DNA from: Pleurotus djamor
Lineage: Eukaryota; Basidiomycota; Agaricomycetes; Agaricales; Pleurotaceae
NCBI GenBank assembly: GCA_029747585.1
Contig: JAPEVF010000207.1
Location: 1-64,000, forward strand
DNA length: 64,000 nt
Reading direction: 5' to 3'
Shown here in pieces: positions 9,983 to 20,787 of the stretch (positions are counted from its first letter, which is position 1; every line of letters starts with the position of its first letter). The position numbers and the translations under genes are program-made. Below the pieces are notes generated by a model that saw only the letters and a program-made list of their open reading frames with translations, had not been told where the DNA came from and did not search any database.

Positions 9983-11670
9983 ATGGTCGCGATCGCCAAC
10001 AAACGCCTTGTGTTCAAGCAGGTTCCCACCCAAGGTAGGTGTTGACAGTCGTTCCTGAACTGTTTGATAACGGACTTGTCAGGTTGGCCTGTTCCTGGTG
10101 AAACCACCGTCTACGATGCTAGCCAAACGATCGACTTGGACACTGTTCCTTTGAACGGTGGCTTCCTGGTCAAGACTCTATACGTCTCCCTCGACTACTG
10201 GATTTACTCAAGGATGGTTGTTTCTGGCGGGCCGTTCACCGGTATTGTAAGTACCGTCATTACTACTTGTTGGCGTTTCCTTACGCATGCGATGTAGCCT
10301 CATATCCCACTTGATGGACCGTATGTGACCTCGCTATCTCATCGTTCATTCAAATAATGGCATGCGGATGGGTCCAAAACTACGGCGTTGGTGTCGTCCT
10401 GCGCTCGGAAGTTTGTATCCTCCTTCTCCACATGCATACACGTTAGATCTCATGTTTTTCTTTCATAGAACCCGAACTACAAGCCTGGACAGCACGTATA
10501 TCATCTCCATGCTTTCTTCCGTATGTACCAACTTTCCTGCATCTTCGATTTCGACCCGAGCTAACTCACGATCTCTCAGCCTTCCAAGAATACTTCGTGG
10601 TCTCGAAAGATAAACACTGGATGGTAATCAACAATTCGGAAAACATCCCGTGGTCCAACTACCTCAGCGTTTTGGGAATGGCTGGTTAGTGTACGCTCAA
10701 GGGCAGTCTACTCGGACCGGCTGACGAGCCTTTCTCCAGGTCAGACTGCGTATCTTGGATGGAAAGCGTTCGCCAAGCCAAAGAAGGTACGAAACGATCT
10801 ACGCCGACATCTTAGCTGCTCGTCTGACCTTTTCCCAGGGTGAAGTCGTCTTCATTAGTTCCGCTGCCGGTATGTCTCTGCCCATTCCATTTGAGTAAGG
10901 ATCCCCGTTCAATTTTATCTCACTAGGGACTGTTGGCTCGTATGTATTCCCATCTCAAGCATCGTACTCCGAAGCGTGCTTCTTTACCTCTTTGCAGCGT
11001 CGTCGCACAGCTTGCCAAACTCGACGGACTCAAAGTCATAGGATCTGCAGGAAGTGACGGCAAAGTCAAGCTCCTCAAAGATCTCGGAGTCGACGTCGCA
11101 TTCAACTATAAAACCACGAATACCAACGAAATTTTGGCGCACCACGGACCCATTGATATGTATGATTTCAGGTTCACCCCGAGATTCTCTCTCTAAGCTC
11201 GTGATGTCTAGATTTTGGGATAACGTCGGCGGCGATGCATTAGAAGCTGCCTTGAACGCTGCCAACAGACACGCCCGATTTATCGTAAGCCCTACGTCCC
11301 TCTTTACCTCCAGCTCGCCGTTGACAATGAGCTGTCAGGAATGCGGTATGATAGGAGATACTCCTAACCCCTACTTCGTCAAGGTTCGAGCTCGTTTGGA
11401 CGTGATCGATCGTGTTTCCTAACGACGAACCCACAGAATCTGCGATTCATTGTCCACAAGTCTATCTCTCTGAACGGCTTTGTGGTTCCTGATCTCATGC
11501 ACCCCGACGCAATGGCTGAGTTCTACGAAAACGTCCCTAAGCTCGTGGCGAACGGCAGTCTCACAGCGCTCGAAGATATCAGAGACGGATTTGAGAAAGG
11601 AGGGGAGATCTTTTTGGAGGCTATGGTTGGGCATAACGGAGGGAAGGTCATACTCAAGATAGGGGAGTAG
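9983..11670 (+). CDS. MDR-family NADP-dependent alkenal/enone reductase
   Basis: Thirteen exons give 350 aa in continuous frame: 9983-10034, 10083-10246, 10298-10320, 10359-10410, 10469-10520, 10580-10684, 10740-10786, 10839-10869, 10927-10939, 10998-11159, 11212-11284, 11339-11383, 11437-11670. The protein starts MVAIANKRLVFKQVP, carries GMAGQTAYLGWKAFA, the nucleotide-binding SSAAGTVGSVVAQLAK (about 171-186), KVIGSAGSDGKVKLL, YWDNVGG-type IFWDNVGGDALEAAL, and ends GGKVILKIGE. This is the zinc-free medium-chain reductase branch that holds prostaglandin/leukotriene reductases and plant alkenal reductases, which reduce the double bond of enals and enones with NADPH. One oddity: the exon at 10359 fits in frame and in family, but the bases before it are AT at 10357-10358, not AG. 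Either the acceptor is mutated or there is an assembly error. Confidence 0.82.
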
Positions 11671-12110
11671 GAAAGCAAGTAGTTTCGGTATATTTTCCTT
11701 CTAAGTACTGTGAGGCGATATTTATATTGATCAATTGTGTGTTCCTCAGCTCGCTTCTTTTCAGGAAAACGCACTTGATGTCCTACATCACAGATGCCCA
11801 AGCCATCTTTCTCACTTCCTTCGGGTATAACTCCTTCAAGCGAGGATTCAACTCCCCCACGGGACGGCGAAATATGCTCCTGAGTTAATCTTCGCAGAGG
11901 TGCACTAACAGCTCAAGCGCTCAACGTTCAACTCAGGACCACTTTGAAGGGCTCCGTACTTTTATCATTGTTCCTTATCGTACGTGACACGTCCTCGCTC
12001 ACTAAAGATACCTCGGCACGTCCCCTTGTCTATCGGAACGCCAATTAATGATCTGATTTGAATAGGAAGCTAGTGAGCATGACTCTGTCTGGCTTCTTCA
12101 CTATCCAGAA

Positions 12111-12162
12111 ATGGTTGCACGCCCTAACACCCATCTCGTTTTCAACCAAGTCCCTTCCCAAG
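12111..12162 (+). pseudogene. Exon-1 relic of a second MDR reductase
   Basis: ATG at 12111 opens MVARPNTHLVFNQVPSQ and stops at a perfect donor (gtaagt), matching exon 1 of the complete gene upstream (MVAIANKRLVFKQVPTQ) in length (52 nt), phase and sequence. None of the twelve later exons can be found in the next kilobase. This is the stump of a tandem duplicate. Confidence 0.75.
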
Positions 12163-13056
12163 GTAAGTACTCGCGCTTGCGGCCAAAACTGAAGTCTGCT
12201 TCATTTTCCTAGAAGGGTGATACCAGTACTCATGACTTCTGTGGCCTTTAGTACTCGCTTCCCGGTGCTCTCAAGATGATCAGAATGGCGCTCAAGCCCT
12301 CAAGCTTCCTTAGCTTCCCTGTGAACGACCGAAGAAGTAAGCTTGAGAAGAGACGAATCGTTCAGGGCGTGGAGAAGATGATTTGGTCGTGTTGTTTCTG
12401 GGGATTTGCAGGCTCCGATACTTTCCAACCAAGTAGCTTCCAGCCCTGCTATCAACCTATCCTGTAACGAGCGTAAAGTAGGTGAGCTGGAGCTGATCAA
12501 ATGGAGAAACCAGCAAGCGCCACCAGAGTGCCATGACTTGTGGTGAGTTGATTACTTCGACTAGATGGGATTCTGGGAAATCATCATCTCATTGTTGATG
12601 AGCTCTAGTGACCGGCTGTGGCTTACTCCCGGGTACAAATACAGCGGGATCTCCATGATTAAGCACAGACGTGAGATCTCCTTGACCAGGTAATGCATCC
12701 GAGCAGTCGAAATGCCCAGGAACGTAATTCATGGCTTAGCGGTGTCAACCGGTGTGGAGGGATGTCCGGAAAATGCATGTCTATACTACACGTAGCGACA
12801 CTGAGACTATCAAGGCATCAATCCGGTGAAGATCGTACCCCGGAAAATACAGAGGAAAGTTGTACGTCGTGAGTTTCCAGAAGCTCATGTTAGCGTGAGC
12901 TCAAGCGGTTTTCTCCACAGATCTACACTGCCTCAGTGCAGGCTCAGTATTGAAACGGAAACTAAAGGATTCTCTAGAGTCAAGCCTTACTCCAAATCTC
13001 CAGAAAATAATCTCGCTGTGCCCAAGGTCGCTTTGTAATCTTGTGCAGCGGAACGA
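12163..13056. other. Gene-free spacer after the MDR relic
   Basis: I see no second MDR exon, no conserved motif and no repeat. The stretch probably holds the scrambled rest of the duplicated reductase. Confidence 0.4.
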
Positions 13057-13064
13057 TATAAAAG
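13057..13064 (+). promoter_or_regulatory. TATA box of the conserved hypothetical gene
   Basis: TATAAAAG, identical to the box upstream of the MDR gene, lies 64 bases upstream of the ATG at 13121. Confidence 0.6.
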
Positions 13065-13120
13065 TAGACGAGAAATGATTATAAGTCAGTCACTTTCATC
13101 CTTCCCTGAAAGCTTGTACA

Positions 13121-14188
13121 ATGGTACGTCCACCACCCCATCACTATCTTTCAGCCAACCCAGCTTCACCCTCACATCTTCCCCCCATAGATTCAGCTCA
13201 TCCCGCCCGTTGGCACTGACTCTTTTTCTAAGTAAGCCGTCAATATGTTATATCAACTTCAATATTAACCAGTTGGCCTCCGTCTTGAAGGGAGACCATC
13301 AAGGTCTTTGACAACGACGAGTACTACTGGAACGACAAAGACGCCGGCAAGATCACCTGGATAGTTGATGTTTACAAGTATGCCAGCGGAGCGGCCCCCG
13401 AAGACCCGAATTTCCCTCAAAAAGGGGAGATTATCCTCGTCTTTGTCCACAGCGGAACGGTCCATCTTGGGGATGTCTACTATGAACGTCAGTTCAGCGT
13501 CACTGTATCGGATGATCACTCCAAAGCCACGAAGCAAGATCCTACCCATGGAACTAGAAGCGGTGACGTCTTTGAGCGTCAGCACCTCTTACGACCTCTC
13601 TTTACATGTACTCACCTGTTCTCTATCTAGACACAATCGATTTCAAAGAAACATTCGCGATGATTCAGAATCACTCACGTGAATTCCCTTTCGAAGCCAT
13701 CTTCCAAGACTCCTTCCCAAGGGGGGACCACGCACAGCAAACCGGCGAGATCATCAGAGCGGGAAAAGAGGCTGCCTTCGCTGTTTCGTACTGGAAGAAT
13801 GTGAGTATCATGATGCATGGAATGCCGCTTCATTGAAAAAAAATACTGACCAATGGTTTAAGCCCTCCCACCCCGAGAGGATGAGTTTCCCGATCAAAGG
13901 TCTTTCCGTATTCAAGTCGAGCGATCCTTCCAAGTTTCCTATCAAGTTCAGTGAGTCAGAAGCGATCTCCACTCTAGATTATGTAGGAAGTCCGGGCTTA
14001 ATATGACACCACATAGCTTTTGCGAAAGGAATTCGGTACTTTGATGGAAAAAATGAGGTATGGTCTTGCGCTATTTGCACTGAGCCTAATTAAGGCTTTC
14101 TACGCAGACCTTTACGTCATCCGTCAACCATGTAAACATTGGTCTTGGATTTCCTAGCAAATCCACGTTGGAGGAGAATGCGGAGTGA
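13121..14188 (+). CDS. Conserved hypothetical protein with GTIKVFDNDEYYW-type N-terminus
   Basis: Seven exons (13121-13123, 13191-13231, 13291-13562, 13631-13800, 13863-13950, 14017-14057, 14108-14188) join in frame to 231 aa. The first exon is the ATG alone. The chain starts MIQLIPPVGTDSFSK, continues with IKVFDNDEYYWNDKDAGK, WIVDVYKYASG and KGEIILVFVHSGTVHLGD, then has a second half with SFPIKGLSVFKSSD and FAKGIRYFDGKNE. The beta-rich pattern with GEIILVFVHSGTVH suggests a small cupin-like fold, but I cannot name the family and assign no reaction. No signal peptide or membrane segment is visible. The acceptor before 13291 (gaag) is weak; using the stronger cag at 13272 would meet a stop. 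Confidence 0.6.
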
Positions 14189-14516
14189 TTAACGGGATCG
14201 TTCCCTCAAGACAGATGATGATTGGAGATGAACACATGGCACATGTCGTTACGTTGGTACAGGGGTATTGTTTACAAGTATCTTCCTCGTATAGGAGGTT
14301 TGTTCGCAGCTCCCAGGTCATTTCCCCAACCATAAGATGACTCTACGACCTTTCCGAACAGGCGGAGCGTCTTCAGCCGCCGAATCCAATGGATAAGGTG
14401 GACTCATCCGAGCTATCAGCGTGTATCGGTGGGGACTTTGAGACGGCTGCGTCTTGTGGCGTTTGGGATGGGGAGTATTCTTGAACGACGGGTTGTGTTT
14501 TCCGCTCGCGAAGCTG
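14189..14516. other. Convergent spacer holding an out-of-reach HDAC tail
   Basis: Downstream of the histone deacetylase stop (14517-14519) the same minus-strand frame stays open for 47 codons to 14373. It includes QLRERKTQP, a segment typical of Hos3-type C-terminal tails. The rest is spacer between convergent genes. Confidence 0.55.
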
Positions 14517-16277
14517 TCACGTAGAAGTAGCTACTGGGACCGAAGGTCGCGAATTACGCGTGAGCTGTGGGATTTCTGCTTCCAGCGCTGCGAAGTGTTC
14601 CAACAAGTTTGCGACCCAAGGTGTTGATGGCGTAGACAGCGACGGGCGTCCTCCTCGCTTCTTCTTCGTAGCCTTCTCTATCTACATTGCATGTCAGTGA
14701 CAACTCGGTGAGTAGATTGGATAGAGGGATTGTACTTCATCAAGATTCTCCGGACTCCACCATTCTTCATCGACTTTTACAGCATCACCGACTAAGCCAC
14801 AAAGATGGGCCAGCGTACCGCTGATCAGGGCTCGATCGCTGTAGCCTCCTTCAAGGACGCTGATGAGACGACCTCGTGCGTATTCATTGCTGAATTTACG
14901 GACGTCCTGGGTAAATCGGTGATAAAAGCCAGTAGGGACTTTGCGATCGTGTCGTGACATGGACGTGTACTCATGTTCGCAAGCGTCGAAACCACAGCTA
15001 CAGAGTGGGTTAGCAAAAGGGATGAGGCTAGCCGGCGACATGCGTACCTGATGAAGACCATGACGTCTTCTCCAGGCCCGCCAGTATGATCAAGGAAGTC
15101 CTTGGCCTTATTGAGGATGCGATGGTATCGATTGGGGTAGAGATCATTCCAAAAATGATATTCGGACGTGTACTTCTCAAGATGCACGTTCTCGATGTGT
15201 TGCCCGTGGTTTCCGTGTATGGACACAGAAGCCGCTTGGACTAGCTCAAGCTTTCCATCCTGGAAGGAAGAGGTGCCTCTTAGATCAGCGTGGAAAGATT
15301 ATTAAGTACCTCACATGGATAGGAAAGGATGTCATGGAGAGATCCGTAATAGACCTTCGGGCCGATTTTCGTAGGCGCCACGCCGCCTTCTGATTCAAGG
15401 GTTTGACGATATGTCTCTTCGTTGATCTGCCAGACTATGGACTGTGTTCCATTGCCTGGGCAGAGTGAGTATCATCAACCACTCGGAAGAGTAGACTGAG
15501 GCGTACCGTTATGTAAATCGATATCAAGGATCACAATCCGTTTGATGCCGTGTTGAAGATGAGCTACGATGCCTCAGGCTCAGCGGAGAGACAAAAGAGA
15601 CTTTAGACCATGAGCGCACCATGAGCAGCAGCGACAGCCACGTTGTTAACGAAACAGAATCCCGAAGGTGTATCCTCTCCACAATGATGTCCTGGCGGAC
15701 GAATTGCGACGAATGCACGGCTGGGTTCCTCGGGATCGAGTACTGAGTCCACGGCTTGGCAGATGGTCCCCAGTGCTCCTTGAATAGCGTTGATAGAGCT
15801 AGGGCATACTGTCTTGTTTTCCAACTCATGTCATGGATACGATACGAAAGAAAGCTCACAGTAAAGATCGCCTTGTGAAAGGCCGTCTGGGATTTCAGAC
15901 TGTCCATTCGTAATCTTTGTCCGAATATACCTAGCCCAAGAGAGCAGCTTTTCCAAGTATTTATCCCCTTCTTTATCTCCGTGAACAAACTTGATGGCAG
16001 GATGGTTCAATACCGCGGTAGCTGAGCTGTGCACGACGCGAAGCACTTGAGGGTGAGTTGGACTGAGATTTATACGTTCAAATGCCGTAGCTAGGTCAGA
16101 GTCATCTTCTACTTTGGTGGATGAGCGGGATTCTTCATAACGAGACAAGGCTGACGAGAAGCCGATGGTGACAGCTCGAAGTCGTTCGGGGCGTTCGACA
16201 ATCAATGATGTATCCTTGGAACGGATAAATTGATGTTCATAGCAAGTGGCCTGTAAGAATTCAGAGGCAGAGGCCAT
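14517..16277 (-). CDS. HOS3: Hos3-type histone deacetylase
   Basis: Seven exons on the minus strand (16277-15860, 15808-15620, 15572-15507, 15455-15310, 15259-15048, 14997-14736, 14681-14517) give 485 aa in frame. The zinc-dependent deacetylase core is complete: IRPPGHHCGED (His180, His181), FCFVNNVAVAAAH, ILDIDLHNGNGTQ (Asp219, Asp221, His223), SCGFDACEHE (Asp348), and SVLEGGYSDRAL. The DLYLCPSSINAIQGAL stretch and the ENLDEIEKATKKKRGGRPS tail place it with fungal Hos3. It would remove acetyl groups from histones or other proteins. Two N-terminal motifs, CYEHQF and IVERPERL, fit the family start, so ATG at 16275-16277 is secure. The stop may be premature, because family-like sequence continues after it. 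Confidence 0.88.
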
Positions 16278-17243
16278 CGCAAGTCCCTCGAGTGAATGAT
16301 GATCGTGAGTGAAAGGGAAGAAGATGAGGCTGAGGCAAGGCTGAGATCAAGCTTGATTGAAGTTGGGTTGAAGCCTCTTTGATCGCGTTTCGCGTGACGT
16401 CATATCACATGACAAGTACCTCAGACAGGAGGCGCCGACCGTGTCCTTGCCCACTGACCCCAAAACCCAGCTGATGGCTCCTTCTCCTCTGAAACCCCTC
16501 TGGAACTCATGAGCTACGATCTTGCTTGCCAGCTTTGACGATGATGCCAAGGTCTACCCTGTAAATTGACGAGAAGGATCGAGAAGTTTTTGTTTTTTTC
16601 GGTTGGTTTCGCACTTTTCTTGCACTTTTCAGGCGTTGAATGACATGATCCATCGTTTTCTAATACATACTCTCTCAGCGAACCAACGGATGATCAGTGG
16701 CATACAAATGGGCTTCTGTACCATATATTTCATCAAGTTCTAAGGTTACGCTCAAATCATAATAATTTTTGCGGCCTCGGCGTACTTAGCCCATAACTAT
16801 TACAGGCGAGGGACGTGCTAGGCTAGGCCTCTACTCGTGCTTCTACGAGTTCTTGACAGCTGATGGCTGTGACTAGCTGGATTCACCACTCGCATAGGGC
16901 AGAAATGAAAGCTACATTCATTCAGAGTACTATAACTCTCTACAAGGTACGCATTTTTCCGCGTTTTCTCATAACCCCATAGTTCTCACCTGGTCCGAAT
17001 GTCCAGCTGGAAACAGGTGCTCGCGTGGATACCTTGATGCCATCCGCTCAAAGACGAGCATCACGAGGTACCCTACCCTATTCATCGGTGGTTTCGTGGC
17101 TGAACCCGCCAAACTGCGATTCTATCTCATCGAGCGCTCCTCGAAAATGCGTATCTCCAACCTCTTCAAGCACACTGCCATTTCTACGGACAGAATGTCT
17201 CCCTGACACGCAGGTTGACTTACGCATCTCAAATAAATACAGC
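16278..17243. other. Upstream region of HOS3 and 3' flank of the next gene
   Basis: No gene is recognised. The part next to 16277 must hold the HOS3 promoter. I see no TATA box in the usual place. Confidence 0.4.
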
Positions 17244-18720
17244 TTACAACTCTCGAAACCTGTCCAAGAGAATCGCCCATTCCATCACTGTAATTCCCTT
17301 CCTCAAAGCCTCATCTCTCACCACTCGATCTCTGGTATCTTCGTTCAGGCGCACCATGGCTTTGAGGTGCTCCTCTGTCGTGATACCCAGCGTGACGAGA
17401 ATGGGGGAGACATGGAGTAGCGATGGCGTACAGGATGCCAGGATGTTTCGCGCAGCCAAAGTCATCGGATTGTCGATACTCTGCGATGATCCAGAGCCAT
17501 TTCTTGTCCGTGACCGTGTGGTCTGGGAGCTCCTGCTCGTCGTTGGGAAACTTCCGGGCTGCCCTATTGACGGGGTTGTTCGGGCCGTATAGTAAGGGCC
17601 CTGCCGCTGTTCATACCCGTGGTACTCGTCGGAAGCGGTCGTTTGACCATCTCCTCGCCCTACCCGGCTCTGCTGCTCAAGAATCAATACGGTCGGACGG
17701 CCCTAGCATGGATGAAGTCCTTACCTTCGCGTCAATCGCCCTGCGTTCTACACCTCTTGATGTACCCGACCATTTATGACCATGCGCAGGTACCTCGCTG
17801 ATGACCTCTTCCCGCATCGCGTCTCCACCCTCTTCGATCGCATAATCGTCTGGGTTCACATAGTACACACTCATCCCCACCTCCGAAGACCTGCTTCCAC
17901 CACCGTTAGAGCCTCCAGCATCAGCGACGTTCTCCCTCTACATGGAAATCGTGACCGTCTTCTCTGGACTGTCCTCGATGATCTTCCGCCTGACTATCTC
18001 AAACTGCTCCCCCAACTTTGAAGGTTTCAGCTCGCCTGGCAGTCTCTTGGTGAGACTTCTCGAGTTCCCCATCGCGGGCGAATGAGTTGGTCGATGCTGA
18101 CATCGTCCTACTGCGAATTCGTTCCGCTGGTTCGACGCGATGTTTTGGTGGGCTTCGCAGTACCTCTCTCCTTGAGACGTCAGTCTCCCCCATCCTCGAG
18201 CTACCCCCTACAGACCTTTCCCCGCTACCACCAGAACCCCTCCTCCGGCCTGACGTTGACTGACTAGTATCGCTGCTTGTGATCGGTGATGCCTTGGCCA
18301 GTCCTTCATATGCCCGCCTTCTCAAATCCACATCACTACGCTCGTCTCCTCCTTGATGATCTCGCCAACCCTGGGCCTTCCCTACGGTCGTATAATCGTA
18401 TGTGACGGCGTCGAAATCGTCATCCATGGGTACACTGATCTGGCCGTCGCGATCGTAGGCATAATGGCTGTAGTAGCTCTCGTTCTCGATCCGTTCAATT
18501 GTCGGGGTGATGGCGGTATAGCCCTGTGTCCGTGAGAGCGCGTCGAAGTCGTCATCCAGTGGTGCTGTGGTCAACGGTGGTGGATGCCTGCGAACGAGCC
18601 TCTTTCCGCCGCCACCGTATTGGTCGGGGATGACGTAGTAAATTCCTGATTCTTTGGGCGTATGGTCAGGATCGGTGTCTCCAGAGCATCAGTCCCAAAT
18701 GTGACGCACGTACCGCTCAT
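17244..18720 (-). pseudogene. Conserved fungal hypothetical gene with two frame slips
   Basis: ATG at 18718-18720 with a 7-nt exon 1 joins exon 2 (from 18651) as MSESGIYYVIPDQY. Three long frames follow in order: DDDFDALSRTQGY repeated as DDDFDAVTYDYTT; then EIVRRKIIEDSPEKTVTIS with GMSVYYVNPDDYAIEE; then LLHVSPILVTLGITTEEHL, MVRLNEDTRDRVVRDEAL and VMEWAILLDRFREL at the stop 17244-17246. The C-terminal block is strongly conserved-looking and resembles an uncharacterised basidiomycete protein. Frames change near 18005 (in TTCAAAG) and near 17690, each by one base, with no intron signals to explain it. Either a recent pseudogene or two assembly indels. Function unknown; no signal peptide or membrane span. 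Confidence 0.65.
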
Positions 18721-19115
18721 GGTGTTACACTTTGCTGCGTTCGCGTCGAACGAAAGCTAAGACTCAGTTGCGTCCGCGTCTGCACGATACAATGGAAGCA
18801 GCGGGGTAGATCAAACCTGTCTTGCTGCGATGTAGACGGGGGTTGAAACTTGAGATGCTGAAGCAATGAAATCATATCGCCCCCAGGATATACCGAAAAC
18901 ATGAGGCTTTCGCGTTGTCTCTCCGCTTGCGGCCTCGGTACGAGCCCTAGACAACCTCAGCTGCATGCATGCCATGATGTGTGTCATAGACATAAGGCAA
19001 GCGCGCATCACAGTTCCGCATCAGTGCGGCTTTCCCCACGTGGACTGTAGGAATCTTCATTAGGAGATAGGAGATGACAGGAGAACACCGGAGTACAATG
19101 GAATTATCAAGACGT
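18721..19115. other. Spacer between minus-strand genes
   Basis: No gene or repeat recognised. It holds the promoter of the hypothetical gene to the left and the 3' flank of SDR copy 2. Confidence 0.4.
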
Positions 19116-20360
19116 TCAATCACACCAACTACCCCCATCAATGGTAAGCGTTTGTCCTGGATGATTTCAAACGATGAGCCAAGATCCCGAAAGTCAGCTT
19201 ATGATTGACCTGATATGTAGCTGGATTGTTCTGATGCGAGGAAGGAGACCAAGTTGGCGACGTCCTCAGCTTGGCCTACTCGGTTTATCGATGGCCCGAT
19301 GGTCTATTTTATCAAGGGTCAGTAAGAAGCCAGTAAGTAAAGATTCATTGTCCTTCGACACAAGAATAGCTGACCGCTGCTTGCGTCAGAGGATCAATCT
19401 TGGAAACGACTTCCAACACTAGGAAATTGCTTAGTTCACAATGCTCTACAAAGAACGTGGAAGCATGCTCACTTAGCGGGGTGACTATTGGACCAGGTGC
19501 GTAGGCGTTCACTGTGATCCCATGACTTCCGAATTCGCCAGCTGATGAGCGGCAGGTTGATTCGGATTCAATCAGACATCAGAGTATGCATGAGGAATGG
19601 GGTCTTTGACGTACCTGCAGATTGCGTCAAGAACCGGATAGCAGCCTTAGTACTGCTATATATAGGTAATAAAGGAAGGCCTAGCGGACACAAGCGATGA
19701 GAACGAGGGGGACGAAGTCTCTGAGGTACGAACCTCTTTTCCCTGATGTAGATGATGCGCCTGAGTTTCGGATGAGTGTGGTTGAAAATGCAGAGGGATG
19801 GTAATGTATTACCAATGATTCTTCCCCCGCGCTTCTGCTCAATCATCACCTTGGCAGCTTCTCTGTAGCAAAGGAATACCCCCCTGTAATTGACGGCGAA
19901 CATTCTGTCGATGTCCTCTACAGAAGCTAGAAATATGGCCTCCAACGTTAACAGCGGTTGCGCCGGGGCGTGTCGCAAGAAGCTTACAATCCAGGATCGA
20001 TCTCATCCAACAAATTCCGGCATTGGCGACCATCTGAGGAGCAAATGAAAGAGTCAGATGAAGTTAAACTACCTGAAAGACAACACCCACGACATCAAGA
20101 CCACCGAGCTCAGAAACCGTCTTCAATACTAAGCTCTGGACGTCCTTTTCGCTCGAGACATCAGCTGCGATACCCAAGACTTTGACGTTTGGGTGGGTGT
20201 CTTGAATCTCCTTACTAACGGTGTCCAACAGCTCTTGTTTACTCGGAACATCACTGACGACGACGTCTAGCCCATCGGCGGCGAGACGTGCTGCTATACC
20301 TTGACCGATGCCTTGAGCGGAACCGGTGACTATGGCTACGCGGCGGGACTGGTTGACCAT
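19116..20360 (-). CDS. Short-chain dehydrogenase, diacetyl/acetoin reductase-like (copy 2)
   Basis: Nine exons (20360-20091, 20033-19988, 19926-19813, 19760-19734, 19680-19615, 19541-19473, 19418-19375, 19303-19210, 19156-19116) give 256 aa. TGSAQGIG, NAG, GASSTSG and YSSTK (Tyr160, Lys164) are intact and the chain ends GQTLTIDGGSWCD. Exons 1 to 6 and 9 have exactly the lengths seen in copy 1 (270, 46, 114, 27, 66, 69, 41 nt); only exons 7 and 8, which encode the variable lid over the substrate pocket, differ (44 and 94 nt against 60 and 87). This suggests a shared cofactor but a changed substrate. The enzyme is predicted to be cytosolic and NAD(P)-dependent. Confidence 0.86.
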
Positions 20361-20787
20361 CTAGTGAGACAGATAATGGTGGTAGGTAACTGCAAGAGTG
20401 ACGAGTCTTAGGGAAGGGAAGGGGTAGAGAAAACGACTTACCTAGCAAAATCATGATTCTTAGTAGGCTCGGATAAGGTCTGATGTTGATAGTAGATTGA
20501 CGGTGGTTTGAGGGCGTTGAGGATAGCAATCAATTTGAACGGTGGATGGACGTGCATGTCATGATCTTAGTCAAACATCATGCACCCGGCCTGTAATTGG
20601 AAGTTGGTCACTTAATTAGTCCTCGTACAGTTCGCATCTTTTTCTCTTTTGGTCGAGAGCACGCACGCAAACTTGATGAGAATGCTTCAAGCCAGTATTT
20701 CGCGGTATAAAAAATCGATTCATTACCCATTCTTGGTACATTCTACGGCCACTCATAACCGCCTGCGAGCGCATGCATTTCGCGCAC
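20361..20787. other. Spacer between SDR copies 2 and 3
   Basis: A 427-base tandem spacer carrying the copy 2 promoter and copy 3 terminator. No specific element recognised. Confidence 0.4.

Noticed and set aside
16347..16550. A short minus-strand gene upstream of HOS3
   Set aside because: It lies in the promoter of a confirmed gene, has no motif, and is no longer than chance frames seen throughout the window.
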